Assembly: GCF_002150685.1 (NCBI RefSeq)
Contig: NZ_MSSW01000002.1
Location: 62,001 to 126,000, forward strand
Origin: Algoriphagus antarcticus
GTDB lineage: Bacteria > Bacteroidota > Bacteroidia > Cytophagales > Cyclobacteriaceae
Direction: 5' to 3'
Length of the DNA stretch: 64,000 nt
Each line of letters starts with the position of its first letter. The stretch's first letter is position 1. The notes below the pieces were generated by a model. It ran no database searches, had not been told where the DNA came from, and was given only the letters and a program-made list of their open reading frames with translations. This document shows, one piece after another, positions 52,239 to 61,407 of this stretch. The position numbers and the translations under genes were made by a program.

Positions 52239-53690
52239 ATGGCATTTAACAAAAGAGTCAAAATCAAGACCATCCTGGATACAAATCCGATTGGATCAGA
52301 AGTGACGCTGATGGGCTGGGTTCGTACAAAAAGAGGAAACAAAAATGTTTCATTCATTGCACTAAACGACGGTTCCATCATTACCAATTACCAAGTGGTG
52401 GCCGACCCAAATCTGATTTCAGAAGAAATTCTAAAAAAATGCACCACTGGCGCTTGCCTTAAAGTCACTGGTAATGTAGTCGACTCTCAAGGCGCTGGAC
52501 AAAGCTCTGAGTTAAATGCAACTGCTATAGAAGTGCTGGGAGAGGCAGATCCTGAAAAATATCCACTGCAGCCAAAGAAGCATTCCATGGAATTTCTTCG
52601 GGAAAATGCTCATTTGAGAATGCGTACCATTACGTTCAGCGCAGTTTTCAGAGTAAGACATGCCTTGGCTTTTGCTGTTCATAAATACTTCAACGACAAA
52701 GGATTTTTCTATATCCACACACCGATCATCACGGCTTCAGATGCTGAAGGTGCTGGAGAAACATTCAAAGTCACTACTCTTGACTTGAAAAACCCTCCAA
52801 AAACTGACGATGGAGCGATTGACTATAAGCAGGATTTCTTCGAAAGAGAAACGAACCTAACTGTTTCTGGTCAGCTGGAAGGAGAATTAGCAGCCATGGC
52901 GCTTGGTGACATCTATACTTTCGGCCCAACTTTCCGGGCAGAGAATTCAAACACAACCCGTCACTTGGCTGAGTTCTGGATGATCGAGCCGGAAATGGCT
53001 TTCTATGATGCGGAAGACAATGCTGACTTGGCGGAAGATTTCTTAAAATATGTAATCCAGTATGCTCTACACAACTGCGCCGAGGATTTGGCTTTCCTGG
53101 ACCAGAGACTTCAGGAAGAAGAAAAAGTAAAGCCTGCCGATCAGCGAAGTGAGATGAGCCTGTTGGATAAACTGAGTTTTGTGGCAGATAATAACTTTGT
53201 AAGAATCACCTATACTGAGGCCATTGAAATTCTGAGAAACTCCACGCCTAACAAGAAAAAGAAATTCTCTTATCTGATCGACGCTTGGGGAACTGATTTG
53301 CAATCTGAGCATGAGCGATTTTTGGTGGAGAAACACTTCAAGAAGCCCGTAATCCTAACTGACTATCCAAAAGAGATCAAGTCGTTCTATATGCGACAAA
53401 ATGACGACGGAAAGACTGTAGCTGCGATGGACATTCTATTCCCTGGAATCGGCGAAATAGTAGGAGGATCCCAGCGAGAGGAGCGAATGGATGTGCTGAC
53501 CAAAAGAATGGAAGAAATGAGTATTCCACAAGATGAGATGTGGTGGTACCTAGATACCAGAAGATTTGGAGCTGCACCTCACGCTGGCTTTGGACTTGGC
53601 TTTGAGCGGATGGTGCTCTTCGTCACCGGAATGGGAAATATTAGGGATGTGATTGCATTCCCCCGAACTCCTGGAAATGCAGAGTTCTAA
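52239..53690 (+). CDS. asnS: asparagine-tRNA ligase
   Basis: 483 aa class IIb synthetase from [14 protein letters not shown] at 52239; the upstream frame adds residues without family character. N-terminal OB-fold anticodon-binding domain ([25 protein letters not shown]), then the class II motifs: motif 2 [24 protein letters not shown] and motif 3 [30 protein letters not shown]. Divergent from rpoN. Confidence 0.96.
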   Translation: MAFNKRVKIKTILDTNPIGSEVTLMGWVRTKRGNKNVSFIALNDGSIITNYQVVADPNLISEEILKKCTTGACLKVTGNVVDSQGAGQSSELNATAIEVLGEADPEKYPLQPKKHSMEFLRENAHLRMRTITFSAVFRVRHALAFAVHKYFNDKGFFYIHTPIITASDAEGAGETFKVTTLDLKNPPKTDDGAIDYKQDFFERETNLTVSGQLEGELAAMALGDIYTFGPTFRAENSNTTRHLAEFWMIEPEMAFYDAEDNADLAEDFLKYVIQYALHNCAEDLAFLDQRLQEEEKVKPADQRSEMSLLDKLSFVADNNFVRITYTEAIEILRNSTPNKKKKFSYLIDAWGTDLQSEHERFLVEKHFKKPVILTDYPKEIKSFYMRQNDDGKTVAAMDILFPGIGEIVGGSQREERMDVLTKRMEEMSIPQDEMWWYLDTRRFGAAPHAGFGLGFERMVLFVTGMGNIRDVIAFPRTPGNAEF

Positions 53691-53696
53691 CAGACT

Positions 53697-53722
53697 AAAG
53701 CCCGATAGAAATGCCGGGCTTT
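53697..53722 (+). terminator. terminator after asnS
   Basis: AAAGCCCG and CGGGCTTT pair around an AT-rich loop, followed by CCTTTT. Confidence 0.75.
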
Positions 53723-54376
53723 CCTTTTGATCGCTTTTTTTACCGCAATGGCCGAAGAGATTTTCGCAGAGAGCACAGCTGAATACTTGTATACTTAAGA
53801 TTCAATGGTTTGAAAGTGCAAGAAAAAATAACATAAAAGGATTGCATAAATAAAGGTTATAATTTAATCTGTATGTACGCTTTTCTACCAGTAAGTGAAT
53901 TCTCTTTGGTCAACGGGTTGGAAGACCGATGACCGAAGACCGAAGTAAACCAGAATTCAATGTGTCTTTGGACCTTCGATCCTATAAATTTTCTACTGGC
54001 AAGATTCCGTACAATCACATAATTTAACTCTAAAAAAGCTCCTTTATAGGATAATTCCAGAATTCAACATCAAAAACGTTTGAATAAATGACAAACTATT
54101 ACTCGCTCATTTTATCAACTAAATCTGCTTTCCTTCTTTTGAAATTATTCTTCCATTAAAGGCTTTAAGCAATTGGTTCCGCTGATCATGGATAAGGTTA
54201 AACACAGAAAAGTACCCCAAATGATTTTTTTTGTGTCTGATTTTCTATCTGTAAATAGACAAAAGCATTATAATATTTGATAAACTCTAGCATTTAGGCT
54301 TCATCGGACATCTGACACCCAACCTCCAAACCAAATAAAGGTCACTAGTATAATTTCAGAAAAAAATGCAAACAAT
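53723..54376. other. repeat-bearing intergenic region
   Basis: About 650 bases without a supported gene. It contains a stretch resembling the dispersed 'ACCGCAA...TTTCGCAGAGAGC' Bacteroidota repeat (53742-53780), GACCGAAG repeats (53921-53951) and, near 54305, CGGACATCTGACA, a relative of the trpB-trpA inverted repeat. Confidence 0.5.
53921..53951. repeat. GACCGAAG tandem repeat, second locus
   Basis: GAAGACCGATGACCGAAGA followed by CCGAAGTAAACC; about 29 of 32 bases match the repeat at 7391-7426. Confidence 0.6.
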
Positions 54377-55564
54377 CTAACTCACCACTTTTATTCTCAT
54401 AGCTAGCGGAATACAAGCTAAACTAAATGCGATAGCGATATACCCAACCACATTGTAATTGGTCAACTCCCCTGCAGCATTTTCACCGATGATTATCCCT
54501 GCCAATAAGGTCGCTGCCCCAGTTGCCAGTTGTTGCACTGCTGAATTGAAACTCAGAAAGCTGCCTCTATTTTCTGGCTTTGCCGTACCGGTTACAATAG
54601 CAGCCGCAGGCACGTATCTGCCATTTGATGTCACAAAAAACATCGTGGAAACCATCAGCACAAAGGGAATAGGAGTTACTCCCAAGTGAGTAATGATGGC
54701 AATAGGAATCAGGTTTAGAAGCATGAAGATGATAAAGATTTTTTGCTTGCCATATTTATCAGAAAGCTTCCCAACCCAAGGCGAGGTAAAAATCGTAAAT
54801 GCTCCACCCGCCATATAAATGTAGGTGAGTTGAATTTCCGAAAAGCCAACATTCGCTACAGTGTAAGGACTCAAAAAGGGGATAACTATAAACTGTCCAA
54901 ACATCATCATTACCGAAAGCGTGATAGCCCTCATTTGATTAGAATCGCTAGTTACCCTACGAATCACCACCAGGGGATTTGGTCTTACTATTTCGTTTTT
55001 AAGATGCTCTGTGATATTGGGAATATAGTTGATGATCATTCCAAGACTCACTACAGATAGACCTGTGAGAATGAAAAAAGGCGTATGCCAATCCGACAAA
55101 CTAGCAAGAAATAGCCCAAGAGGAACCCCCAGAACTGATGCCACTGAAAACGCAGCCATCACCAATCCCATAGCTCTTCCTCGTCTAGAATCGGGAATCA
55201 CATCCCCTATTATTGCTTAAATCAATGCTGAGGTCAGACCTCCAAATAAACCCGAGACTACTCTTGCTGCCAACAGGACAGGGTAGCTAGGCGATAATGC
55301 ACACCCTAAAGTGGAAATTGCGAAGCCTATATATACCCAAACCAATATTTTCTTACGATCAAAGCGATCCAATACAAAGGCTCCGAAGAAACTGGAAATC
55401 CCTGCACTGAAAGTATAGCAAGACACTAATAATCCAAACTTGCGAGGAGAAATATCGAAGAGCCTCATAAGTTGAGGGCTTAAGGGCATCAAAATCATGA
55501 AATCGACAATGTGGATGAAATTAATGGCTGACAGAGCCCAAAGCAACAGCTTCTCTTTGTTCAT
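54377..55564 (-). pseudogene. MFS transporter interrupted by one in-frame stop
   Basis: Reading from 55564, 115 codons of a 12-segment MFS drug/sugar exporter (INFIHIVDFMILMPLSPQLMRLFDISPRKFGLLVS, FDRKKILVWVYIGFAIST) end at TAA (55217-55219). The same frame then continues without a break (AIIGDVIPDSRRGRAMGLVMAAFS, LGFLASLSDWHTPF) for 280 codons. A CAA to TAA change would restore ...SALIQAIIGDVIPDS..., the usual loop 4-5 text. Unless the stop is suppressed or a sequencing error, the product is two fragments of about 115 and 274 aa. Confidence 0.85.
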
Positions 55565-55625
55565 AGTAAAAATTGATATGCTAAGAACCCCAAGAGAACT
55601 TTTAAGTTTGTCTAGGAAAAAGGGA

Positions 55626-57095
55626 TCAAGAAATATTCAATTGAATGTATGTTTCTGGGATTGCAGCAATAATATCACTGGCAATCATAGATCTTCTTTT
55701 CGATTTTGAGGCAATTTCTCCTGCTAAGCCATGATGAAATACGCCACAAAGCGCAGCATTCTCCGGAAAATACCCCATCCCCAAATAGGAAGTAAGCATA
55801 CCAGTAAGCACATCTCCAGATCCTCCTGTCGCCATATATTTATTCCCGGATGAATTAATCACCTGTCTTCCGTCTGGCAAACTAATAACTGTATTCGCGC
55901 CCTTAAGCACCAAAATCAATTCATTTTCAACTGCAAAGCCTTTAGCCATCTTCAACCTTTCCAAATGATTCTCAGCCGAACCAACCAGTCTGGTGAATTC
56001 TCCTATATGAGGAGTAAGAATTGAATTCTTTGGCACCAAAGGCAATAGATCAGGATTCCTAGACAAAAGGTTCAGTCCATCAGCATCGATTACTATTGGC
56101 TTTTTGAAATCTTGCAAAAACTGCCGGAATAAACGTGCACGATTTTCTGTCCCCCAACCTGGCCCAATACCTACGGCATCATAAAACTCAGGATTAGGAA
56201 TCAAACCCCAAGAAGCCATAGCCTCAGGAACAGCGGTCTGAACAATTACCCTCTCGGAATCCTCCATGTGGCAGGTAACTAATCCCGAACCTGTTCTCAA
56301 GGCACTCTTCGCACAGAGAATAAGTGCACCCATTTTACCTGGACTCCCGCCTACCAGCAGCACCTTTCCCATATCACCTTTATAGCTAAACCGATTAAAG
56401 ACCGTATGCAAAGGAGGAACATCCAGGGTTTCGAGATAGTAAAAAGTCGAGTCCAAATCCATAAAGGCTTCTTCTACCAATCCTATCTTCAGCACTACCA
56501 ACTCGCCTACATATTCAGCATGCTCGGGAAGTATGAGTGAAAGTTTAGGAAATGCAAAACTGACCGTGAAATCAGCTTTCACTGCCTCGCCTTTCAGAAC
56601 TATATCCGATGGCAAACCAGATGGGACATCTATGCTTATTACAGTTCCTTGATAGTCATTCAGTTTTTGTATGATCTTGATAGCATCAGGCCTCAGTTCA
56701 CCTTTCAAGCCAACACCGAGAAAAGCATCAATCAAAATTCCCTTTTCAACAAATCTCAGATTTTCAAAATCCACGATTTGAATGGATTCAGGTAGCTTAT
56801 TGAAATTCAAAAGAGCATCCTCACTCAATGAATCCTTTGAATCGAAACACTTGAAGATTATAACTTCATAAGAAAGTGCTGACAAAAGTCTGCCGATAGC
56901 CAAGCCATCGCCTCCGTTATTTCCAGCACCGCAAGCGATTTGAATAGGTAGGTCTGAAGAAAACCCTTGATCTAGAAACCATTTGACAAAAGCTTTAGAT
57001 GCCGTTTCCATTAGCTCATGGCTACTTTGACCACTCAACTTCAAATGTTGCGAATCCAGTTCTTTGACTTGAACCCCAGAGAGTATTTTTTGCAT
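55626..57095 (-). CDS. nnrDE: bifunctional NAD(P)H-hydrate repair enzyme
   Basis: 489 aa fusion of NAD(P)H-hydrate epimerase (N-terminal YjeF_N domain, GAGNNGGDGLAIGRLL, IDAFLGVGLKGELR) and ADP-dependent NAD(P)H-hydrate dehydratase (C-terminal carbohydrate kinase-like domain, KVLLVGGSPGKMGALILCAKSALRTGSG, IGPGWGTENRARLF, GGSGDVLTGMLTSYL). Repairs damaged, hydrated nicotinamide cofactors. Three bases after the UMF1-type transporter gene on the same strand. Confidence 0.94.
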   Translation of the reverse strand: MQKILSGVQVKELDSQHLKLSGQSSHELMETASKAFVKWFLDQGFSSDLPIQIACGAGNNGGDGLAIGRLLSALSYEVIIFKCFDSKDSLSEDALLNFNKLPESIQIVDFENLRFVEKGILIDAFLGVGLKGELRPDAIKIIQKLNDYQGTVISIDVPSGLPSDIVLKGEAVKADFTVSFAFPKLSLILPEHAEYVGELVVLKIGLVEEAFMDLDSTFYYLETLDVPPLHTVFNRFSYKGDMGKVLLVGGSPGKMGALILCAKSALRTGSGLVTCHMEDSERVIVQTAVPEAMASWGLIPNPEFYDAVGIGPGWGTENRARLFRQFLQDFKKPIVIDADGLNLLSRNPDLLPLVPKNSILTPHIGEFTRLVGSAENHLERLKMAKGFAVENELILVLKGANTVISLPDGRQVINSSGNKYMATGGSGDVLTGMLTSYLGMGYFPENAALCGVFHHGLAGEIASKSKRRSMIASDIIAAIPETYIQLNIS

Positions 57096-57097
57096 AG

Positions 57098-58411
57098 TTA
57101 GGCCCTTTCAGTATCCAACCCTTTTTTAGGTATAGCTACTAAAAGTAGGAAACCTAAGCCAACAAGAAAAAAGATACCTAGTGAAAGAGCAGAGTTTCTC
57201 ATACTTCCAGTGATTTGCTCTATAAATCCATAGGAGAATGTACCCAGCACTATTGCCAATTTTTCGGTCACATCATAGAAGCTAAAATATGATGCATGAT
57301 CTGTAGTACTCCTAGGAATCAGCTTTGAGAAAGTAGATCTAGACAAAGCCTGGATACCTCCCATGACTAAGCCGACTACAAAGGCTAAAGCAAAAAATTC
57401 ATATACAGTATATACATAGTAAGCACCTGCACAGATCCCAATCCACACCAGAACCATAATCACCAAACTTTGCTTGTTTCCATATTTCTTAGATATAAAC
57501 GCAAAGAAATAACTACCTGCGATAGCTACGATCTGAATAATTAAAATAGTCATGATCAACTGATCACCGGGCAACCCAAGCTCTTTGTCTCCAAAAGTGG
57601 CAGCCAGATACATTACCGTCTGCACTCCCATGGAATAGAAGAAAAAAGACGCTAAGAAGCGATACATCACTTTAATTTGCTTGACTTCATTCCACACTTT
57701 TGTGATCTCCTGATAGCCTTTTAGCAAAAACTCCTTTTTGATATCCTTACCAAAAGGGTTTTGAGGAAGTACTCTAAACGGAATCTGGGAAAATCCCGCC
57801 CACCAAACTCCAGTAATCAAAAACGAAAAGCGTGCAGCCATCCCATCATCAGACAACATAAACCAAGACGGGAATTGAATCATCAGCAAGTTTACAACTA
57901 AGAGAATCACACTGCCTATATAGCCCAAAGCAAAGCCTTTTGCACTGAGAAGATCATATTTATCTGGCGTAGTGATCTCAGGCAAATAGGCGTTGTAGAA
58001 TACGATACTTCCAGCATATCCCACACTTGCCAAAACACTAAAACAAATACCCCATTCCAGGTTATTTCCATCAAAAAAGAATAAAGCAATACAGGAAATG
58101 GAACCTAGATAGGCAAAGAACTTCATGAACTGAAGCTTCTTCCCGCTTGCATCAGCAATACCAGATAGGATTGGCGATATCAACGCGATAATTAAAAATG
58201 AAAAAGAAATAGAATAAGAATACAAAACCGTGTTGACGATCTTAAATCCAAAAAAATCAACCTTGTCATCCGGATTAAGCCCCTTTGTGACACTGTTGAA
58301 ATAAACAGGAAAAATCGTAGAAGTAATGACAAGACTATAAACGGAATTAGCCCAGTCGTACATCGCCCAAGCATTTTGAACCTTCTTGGTGTTCTTAATA
58401 GATGATAGCAT
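57098..58411 (-). CDS. UMF1-family MFS transporter
   Basis: 437 aa with about 12 membrane segments. The N-terminus NAWAMYDWANSVYSLVITSTIFPVYF is the UMF1/Atg22-like MFS signature, with GGIQALSRSTFSKLIP later. Members are thought to export or import amino acids or other solutes; the substrate here is unknown. In an operon with nnrDE (3-base gap). Confidence 0.85.
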   Translation of the reverse strand: MLSSIKNTKKVQNAWAMYDWANSVYSLVITSTIFPVYFNSVTKGLNPDDKVDFFGFKIVNTVLYSYSISFSFLIIALISPILSGIADASGKKLQFMKFFAYLGSISCIALFFFDGNNLEWGICFSVLASVGYAGSIVFYNAYLPEITTPDKYDLLSAKGFALGYIGSVILLVVNLLMIQFPSWFMLSDDGMAARFSFLITGVWWAGFSQIPFRVLPQNPFGKDIKKEFLLKGYQEITKVWNEVKQIKVMYRFLASFFFYSMGVQTVMYLAATFGDKELGLPGDQLIMTILIIQIVAIAGSYFFAFISKKYGNKQSLVIMVLVWIGICAGAYYVYTVYEFFALAFVVGLVMGGIQALSRSTFSKLIPRSTTDHASYFSFYDVTEKLAIVLGTFSYGFIEQITGSMRNSALSLGIFFLVGLGFLLLVAIPKKGLDTERA

Positions 58412-58423
58412 GTAATAAACAAA

Positions 58424-58452
58424 AAAAAGCTATCCCAAAAGGGGATAGCTTT
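58424..58452 (-). terminator. terminator of the exb operon
   Basis: AAGCTATCCC and GGGATAGCTT form a 10-bp stem followed by a T run on the minus strand (plus A run 58421-58428), 20 bases after the last exbD stop. Confidence 0.8.
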
Positions 58453-58472
58453 AATATCAAAATGATCTATAA

Positions 58473-58934
58473 TTATTTTTGAACTTTACCTATTGAAGCA
58501 TAGAGAATTCTTCTCGCATCAGCCTCTCTTAGTTCATTCTGAACATCAGAAATAGGCCCCATTTTAACGTCCCTATCTACTTTCATGGATATAGTAATCA
58601 ATCCACGGTCAGCTTCAGGAAGTAAATCACGCTCTTGGTTCACCCACTGAACAATATCAGGAGTAGTTAAGAGCGCATCATTTGCTTGTACTCTAGGTTC
58701 AGTGCCGTAAAGAGCTGTATTCTTAGGCTTTCCAATGAAAATATAAGAAATAAGTGTTTTCTTCTGGAGCTTCTGAAGCTGGGTAGCTTGAGGTATCTTC
58801 TGCTCTACCAATATCTCCTGCTCTCTCAACACGGTAGTTACCATGAAGAAAAAGAGAAGCATAAAGATGATATCCGGTAAAGCCGATGTAGGTATACTTA
58901 CCTCTGCTTTTGTTTTCTTTCCAAACTTCGCCAT
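58473..58934 (-). CDS. exbD: biopolymer transport protein ExbD (second copy)
   Basis: 153 aa. One N-terminal membrane segment (ALPDIIFMLLFFFMVTTVL), with the conserved Asp of ExbD/TolR in that segment, then a periplasmic domain. Part of the proton-driven motor that energises TonB-dependent receptors. The gene follows another exbD by one base. Confidence 0.9.
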   Translation of the reverse strand: MAKFGKKTKAEVSIPTSALPDIIFMLLFFFMVTTVLREQEILVEQKIPQATQLQKLQKKTLISYIFIGKPKNTALYGTEPRVQANDALLTTPDIVQWVNQERDLLPEADRGLITISMKVDRDVKMGPISDVQNELREADARRILYASIGKVQK

Positions 58935-58935
58935 A

Positions 58936-59571
58936 TCAATTACCTCCTATTTTATCAGGTTCTGCAATAGAAATCGCCATAGGGATTCCTTCTTTTCCTC
59001 GATCTTGAAGACTGGTTTCAGCATCGTTTTTACCTGTCAGACCTCTGTATTCATCAGTACTAAGATTAACTCTTGCCGCGTAGATATCGAAATAAGCCTT
59101 CTTGGCTAAATCGAAAACTTCCAAATATTTCTCATAGCTGGTACCACGGTTTGTTTTAATCGAAACAACTGCTTCTCCAGGGTGATCAGACGATTCAGGA
59201 TTTCTCGCAGACAGCGCTTTCACTGATGCTGGCAAACTATTGTACAATGCGGTAGCTTCCTCATTCGGCGCACCGAAATTCATGATAAATGCTTTCACAT
59301 CTTCATCAAGTCCATCAGGGCTATCTCTGAATTCATCTTCAACCAATAGTTGATCATTCGCATTGATCAGAATATTGAAAATATTCCGTTTATTCAGATC
59401 GATCTCAGGAGGAGGATTATTTGGATCCGGCTTCGGAGGAAGAATATTCAAAATACCTTTATCAGACGCGATCGTAGTGGTGACGAGAAAGAAGATCAGC
59501 AGCAGGAAAGCAATATCTGCCATAGAGCCTGCATTGACCTCCGTACTCATTCTATTTTTCTTTCTAGCCAT
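58936..59571 (-). CDS. exbD: biopolymer transport protein ExbD (first copy)
   Basis: 211 aa; longer than the second copy because of a periplasmic extension (DVKAFIMNFGAPNEEATALYNSLPASVKAL). Membrane segment AGSMADIAFLLLIFFLVTTTI with the conserved Asp. Paired ExbD proteins after ExbB are typical of Bacteroidota, where two ExbD chains may work as a heterodimer; this is inference. Confidence 0.9.
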   Translation of the reverse strand: MARKKNRMSTEVNAGSMADIAFLLLIFFLVTTTIASDKGILNILPPKPDPNNPPPEIDLNKRNIFNILINANDQLLVEDEFRDSPDGLDEDVKAFIMNFGAPNEEATALYNSLPASVKALSARNPESSDHPGEAVVSIKTNRGTSYEKYLEVFDLAKKAYFDIYAARVNLSTDEYRGLTGKNDAETSLQDRGKEGIPMAISIAEPDKIGGN

Positions 59572-59572
59572 A

Positions 59573-59902
59573 TTATTTTATCGCTTTAGTCACTTCCGTC
59601 AATACGATACTTCCTAGAGCAACGATTGCAAGAATGTAAGTGGTGATAAGCATTCCACCTACCAACTGAGATCCCGCAGGAGTCAGGTTGAAAGGAGATG
59701 CTTCAAATTTAGGAAGTACTTCATTACTTGAAATAGAATAAGCAATAAAGAACAATACAACTATACCGACAATTCCAACTGCAGTTTTGAGCAAGCTTTT
59801 TGGATTATCCAAAGACTTGATCAATGGCATAAAAACCGCTAATACAGCTCCAATTCCGATTAGGATGTAACTTCCATATAATAAGATGTCATAAGTATCC
59901 AT
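59573..59902 (-). CDS. small membrane protein in exb operon
   Basis: 109 aa, three membrane segments (ILLYGSYILIGIGAVLAVFMPL, TAVGIVGIVVLFFIAYSI, GGMLITTYILAIVALGSIVLTEV) with a short acid-rich loop. Found between exbB and exbD genes in Cytophagales; the role is unknown, perhaps an accessory to the motor complex. Confidence 0.75.
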   Translation of the reverse strand: MDTYDILLYGSYILIGIGAVLAVFMPLIKSLDNPKSLLKTAVGIVGIVVLFFIAYSISSNEVLPKFEASPFNLTPAGSQLVGGMLITTYILAIVALGSIVLTEVTKAIK

Positions 59903-59959
59903 AAGTGTAGCTTTTCTTTTAGGTTAACTTTTAATTTGAGGTCGTACAAACTTGATGGC

Positions 59960-60763
59960 TTACTTGCCAGTCAATTTATGTCTAACCAAGATGTCAACCA
60001 ATGATATAGAAGCATCTTCCATGTCATTAACCAAAGAATCAATTTTAGCTATACAATAGTTGTAGAACAACTGAAGGATAATCGCAACGATCAAACCAGC
60101 AACTGTGGTCAAAAGTGCGATTTTAATACCACCTGCTACTAGAGATGGAGAGATATCACCAGCTGCTTCGATAGAATCAAATGCACCGATCATACCGATT
60201 ACAGTACCCATGAAACCCAACATTGGAGCTAGAGAGATAAATAGAGAGATCCAAATTAGACCTTTTTCCAATCTACCCATTTCTACAGAACCGTAAGAAA
60301 TAATAGACTTCTCTACCATTTCGATCCCTTCAGAGTATCTCATCAAGCCTTGTGTGAAAATAGAAGCTACTGGACCTTTGGTGTTTTTTGTAACATCCTT
60401 AGCTGCTTCAACTCCACCTGACTCAAGGGCATCTTCTACTTTGATCAACAATTTCTTCGTGTTGGTCGTAGAAAGGTTCAAGGTGATAATTCTTTCTAAA
60501 GCAACCGCTAGACCCAAGATCAAACAGATCAATACTGGAGTCATGTAAAGAGGATCACCTTCGATGAATTTCTCCTTTACTACTTGGTGGAAGCTTAGCT
60601 CCTCTGCGACGATCTCATCATCTACAATTGTGGGAGATGCAGCAGGCTCAACTGCTACTGGGGTTGTTTCTTGTGCTGCAGAATCTTCTGCCTCTTGTGC
60701 GTTAGCAATAACCGGTGCGAAAAGGATGCCTGCAAGCATGAACAAAGCGATTAACTTTCTCAT
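59960..60763 (-). CDS. exbB: MotA/TolQ/ExbB proton channel family protein
   Basis: 267 aa. N-terminal signal-like segment (LIALFMLAGILFAPVIANAQ), an Ala/Pro/Glu-rich stretch (EAEDSAAQETTPVAVEP), then three membrane segments of the ExbB/TolQ type (PVLICLILGLAVALERIITL; GLIWISLFISLAPMLGFMGTVIGMIGAF; GIKIALLTTVAGLIVAIILQLFYNYC). First gene of the operon exbB - small membrane protein - exbD - exbD. The inserted N-terminal part is a Bacteroidota trait. Confidence 0.92.
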   Translation of the reverse strand: MRKLIALFMLAGILFAPVIANAQEAEDSAAQETTPVAVEPAASPTIVDDEIVAEELSFHQVVKEKFIEGDPLYMTPVLICLILGLAVALERIITLNLSTTNTKKLLIKVEDALESGGVEAAKDVTKNTKGPVASIFTQGLMRYSEGIEMVEKSIISYGSVEMGRLEKGLIWISLFISLAPMLGFMGTVIGMIGAFDSIEAAGDISPSLVAGGIKIALLTTVAGLIVAIILQLFYNYCIAKIDSLVNDMEDASISLVDILVRHKLTGK

Positions 60764-61355
60764 AATTTGGATTTTAAATAGACTTTAGATAAAGGTTAAA
60801 TGGTTTCTACTCTAGAATCGAGTTTTAAAGTTATCATTTTTTAAATTCAAAAAACAAGCGACTCTTTTAGAATTTTGTGAAAACTCAGGCTTAAATCTCA
60901 AGTATAAGCAAGCTTTTACACGAACGGAAGTATTTCCTTTTACAACAAAAAAGACACTTATCTCCAAAACTCGACGGTAAGGTTCTTATTTTTTTGCAAA
61001 AACAAAAATAAAAACGTCTAAGAGAGTCCAGCTTTTTTTTATTTGATCAGAATATCCTGATTAATTGGTTATTACATATTGGAATAATGTCACTCTTTTA
61101 CCATTATTCTTCCATCTTTGAGTTGAAATTACAGAAATCGTCAAAAAAACCAGCTATTGCTAACTTGGATAGTTGACAAAACTTAAACTTTTACGAATTA
61201 AAATTTTATGTTTTGAAAGCTTATTCTGAACGTAAATTTGTAAAATATTACCCTTGTTTTTTTAATCTGATGAATATAGGTCGTGTACTACTTTGAATTT
61301 TATTTCTTATGATGAACCTTAAAACAATGCACATTTATAATGTGTGTAAAAATTA
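60764..61355. other. intergenic region upstream of exbB
   Basis: About 590 bases, very AT-rich. It should contain the exb operon promoter; TATTTTTG (plus CAAAAATA, 61003-61010) is the only box of the expected -7 type but has no well-placed -33. No gene is seen. Confidence 0.4.
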
Positions 61356-61384
61356 AAGCCTAGGAATACGGCTATCCTTGGCTT
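61356..61384 (-). terminator. terminator after GH30 gene
   Basis: AAGCCTAGG and CCTTGGCTT form a 9-bp stem with one mismatch; reading on the minus strand it runs into TTTAATTTTT. Confidence 0.6.
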
Positions 61385-61407
61385 GTCTAATTCGATTAAT
61401 CAAAATG

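Noticed and set aside
54743-55060. 105-codon plus-strand frame
   Set aside because: Antisense shadow of the interrupted MFS gene.
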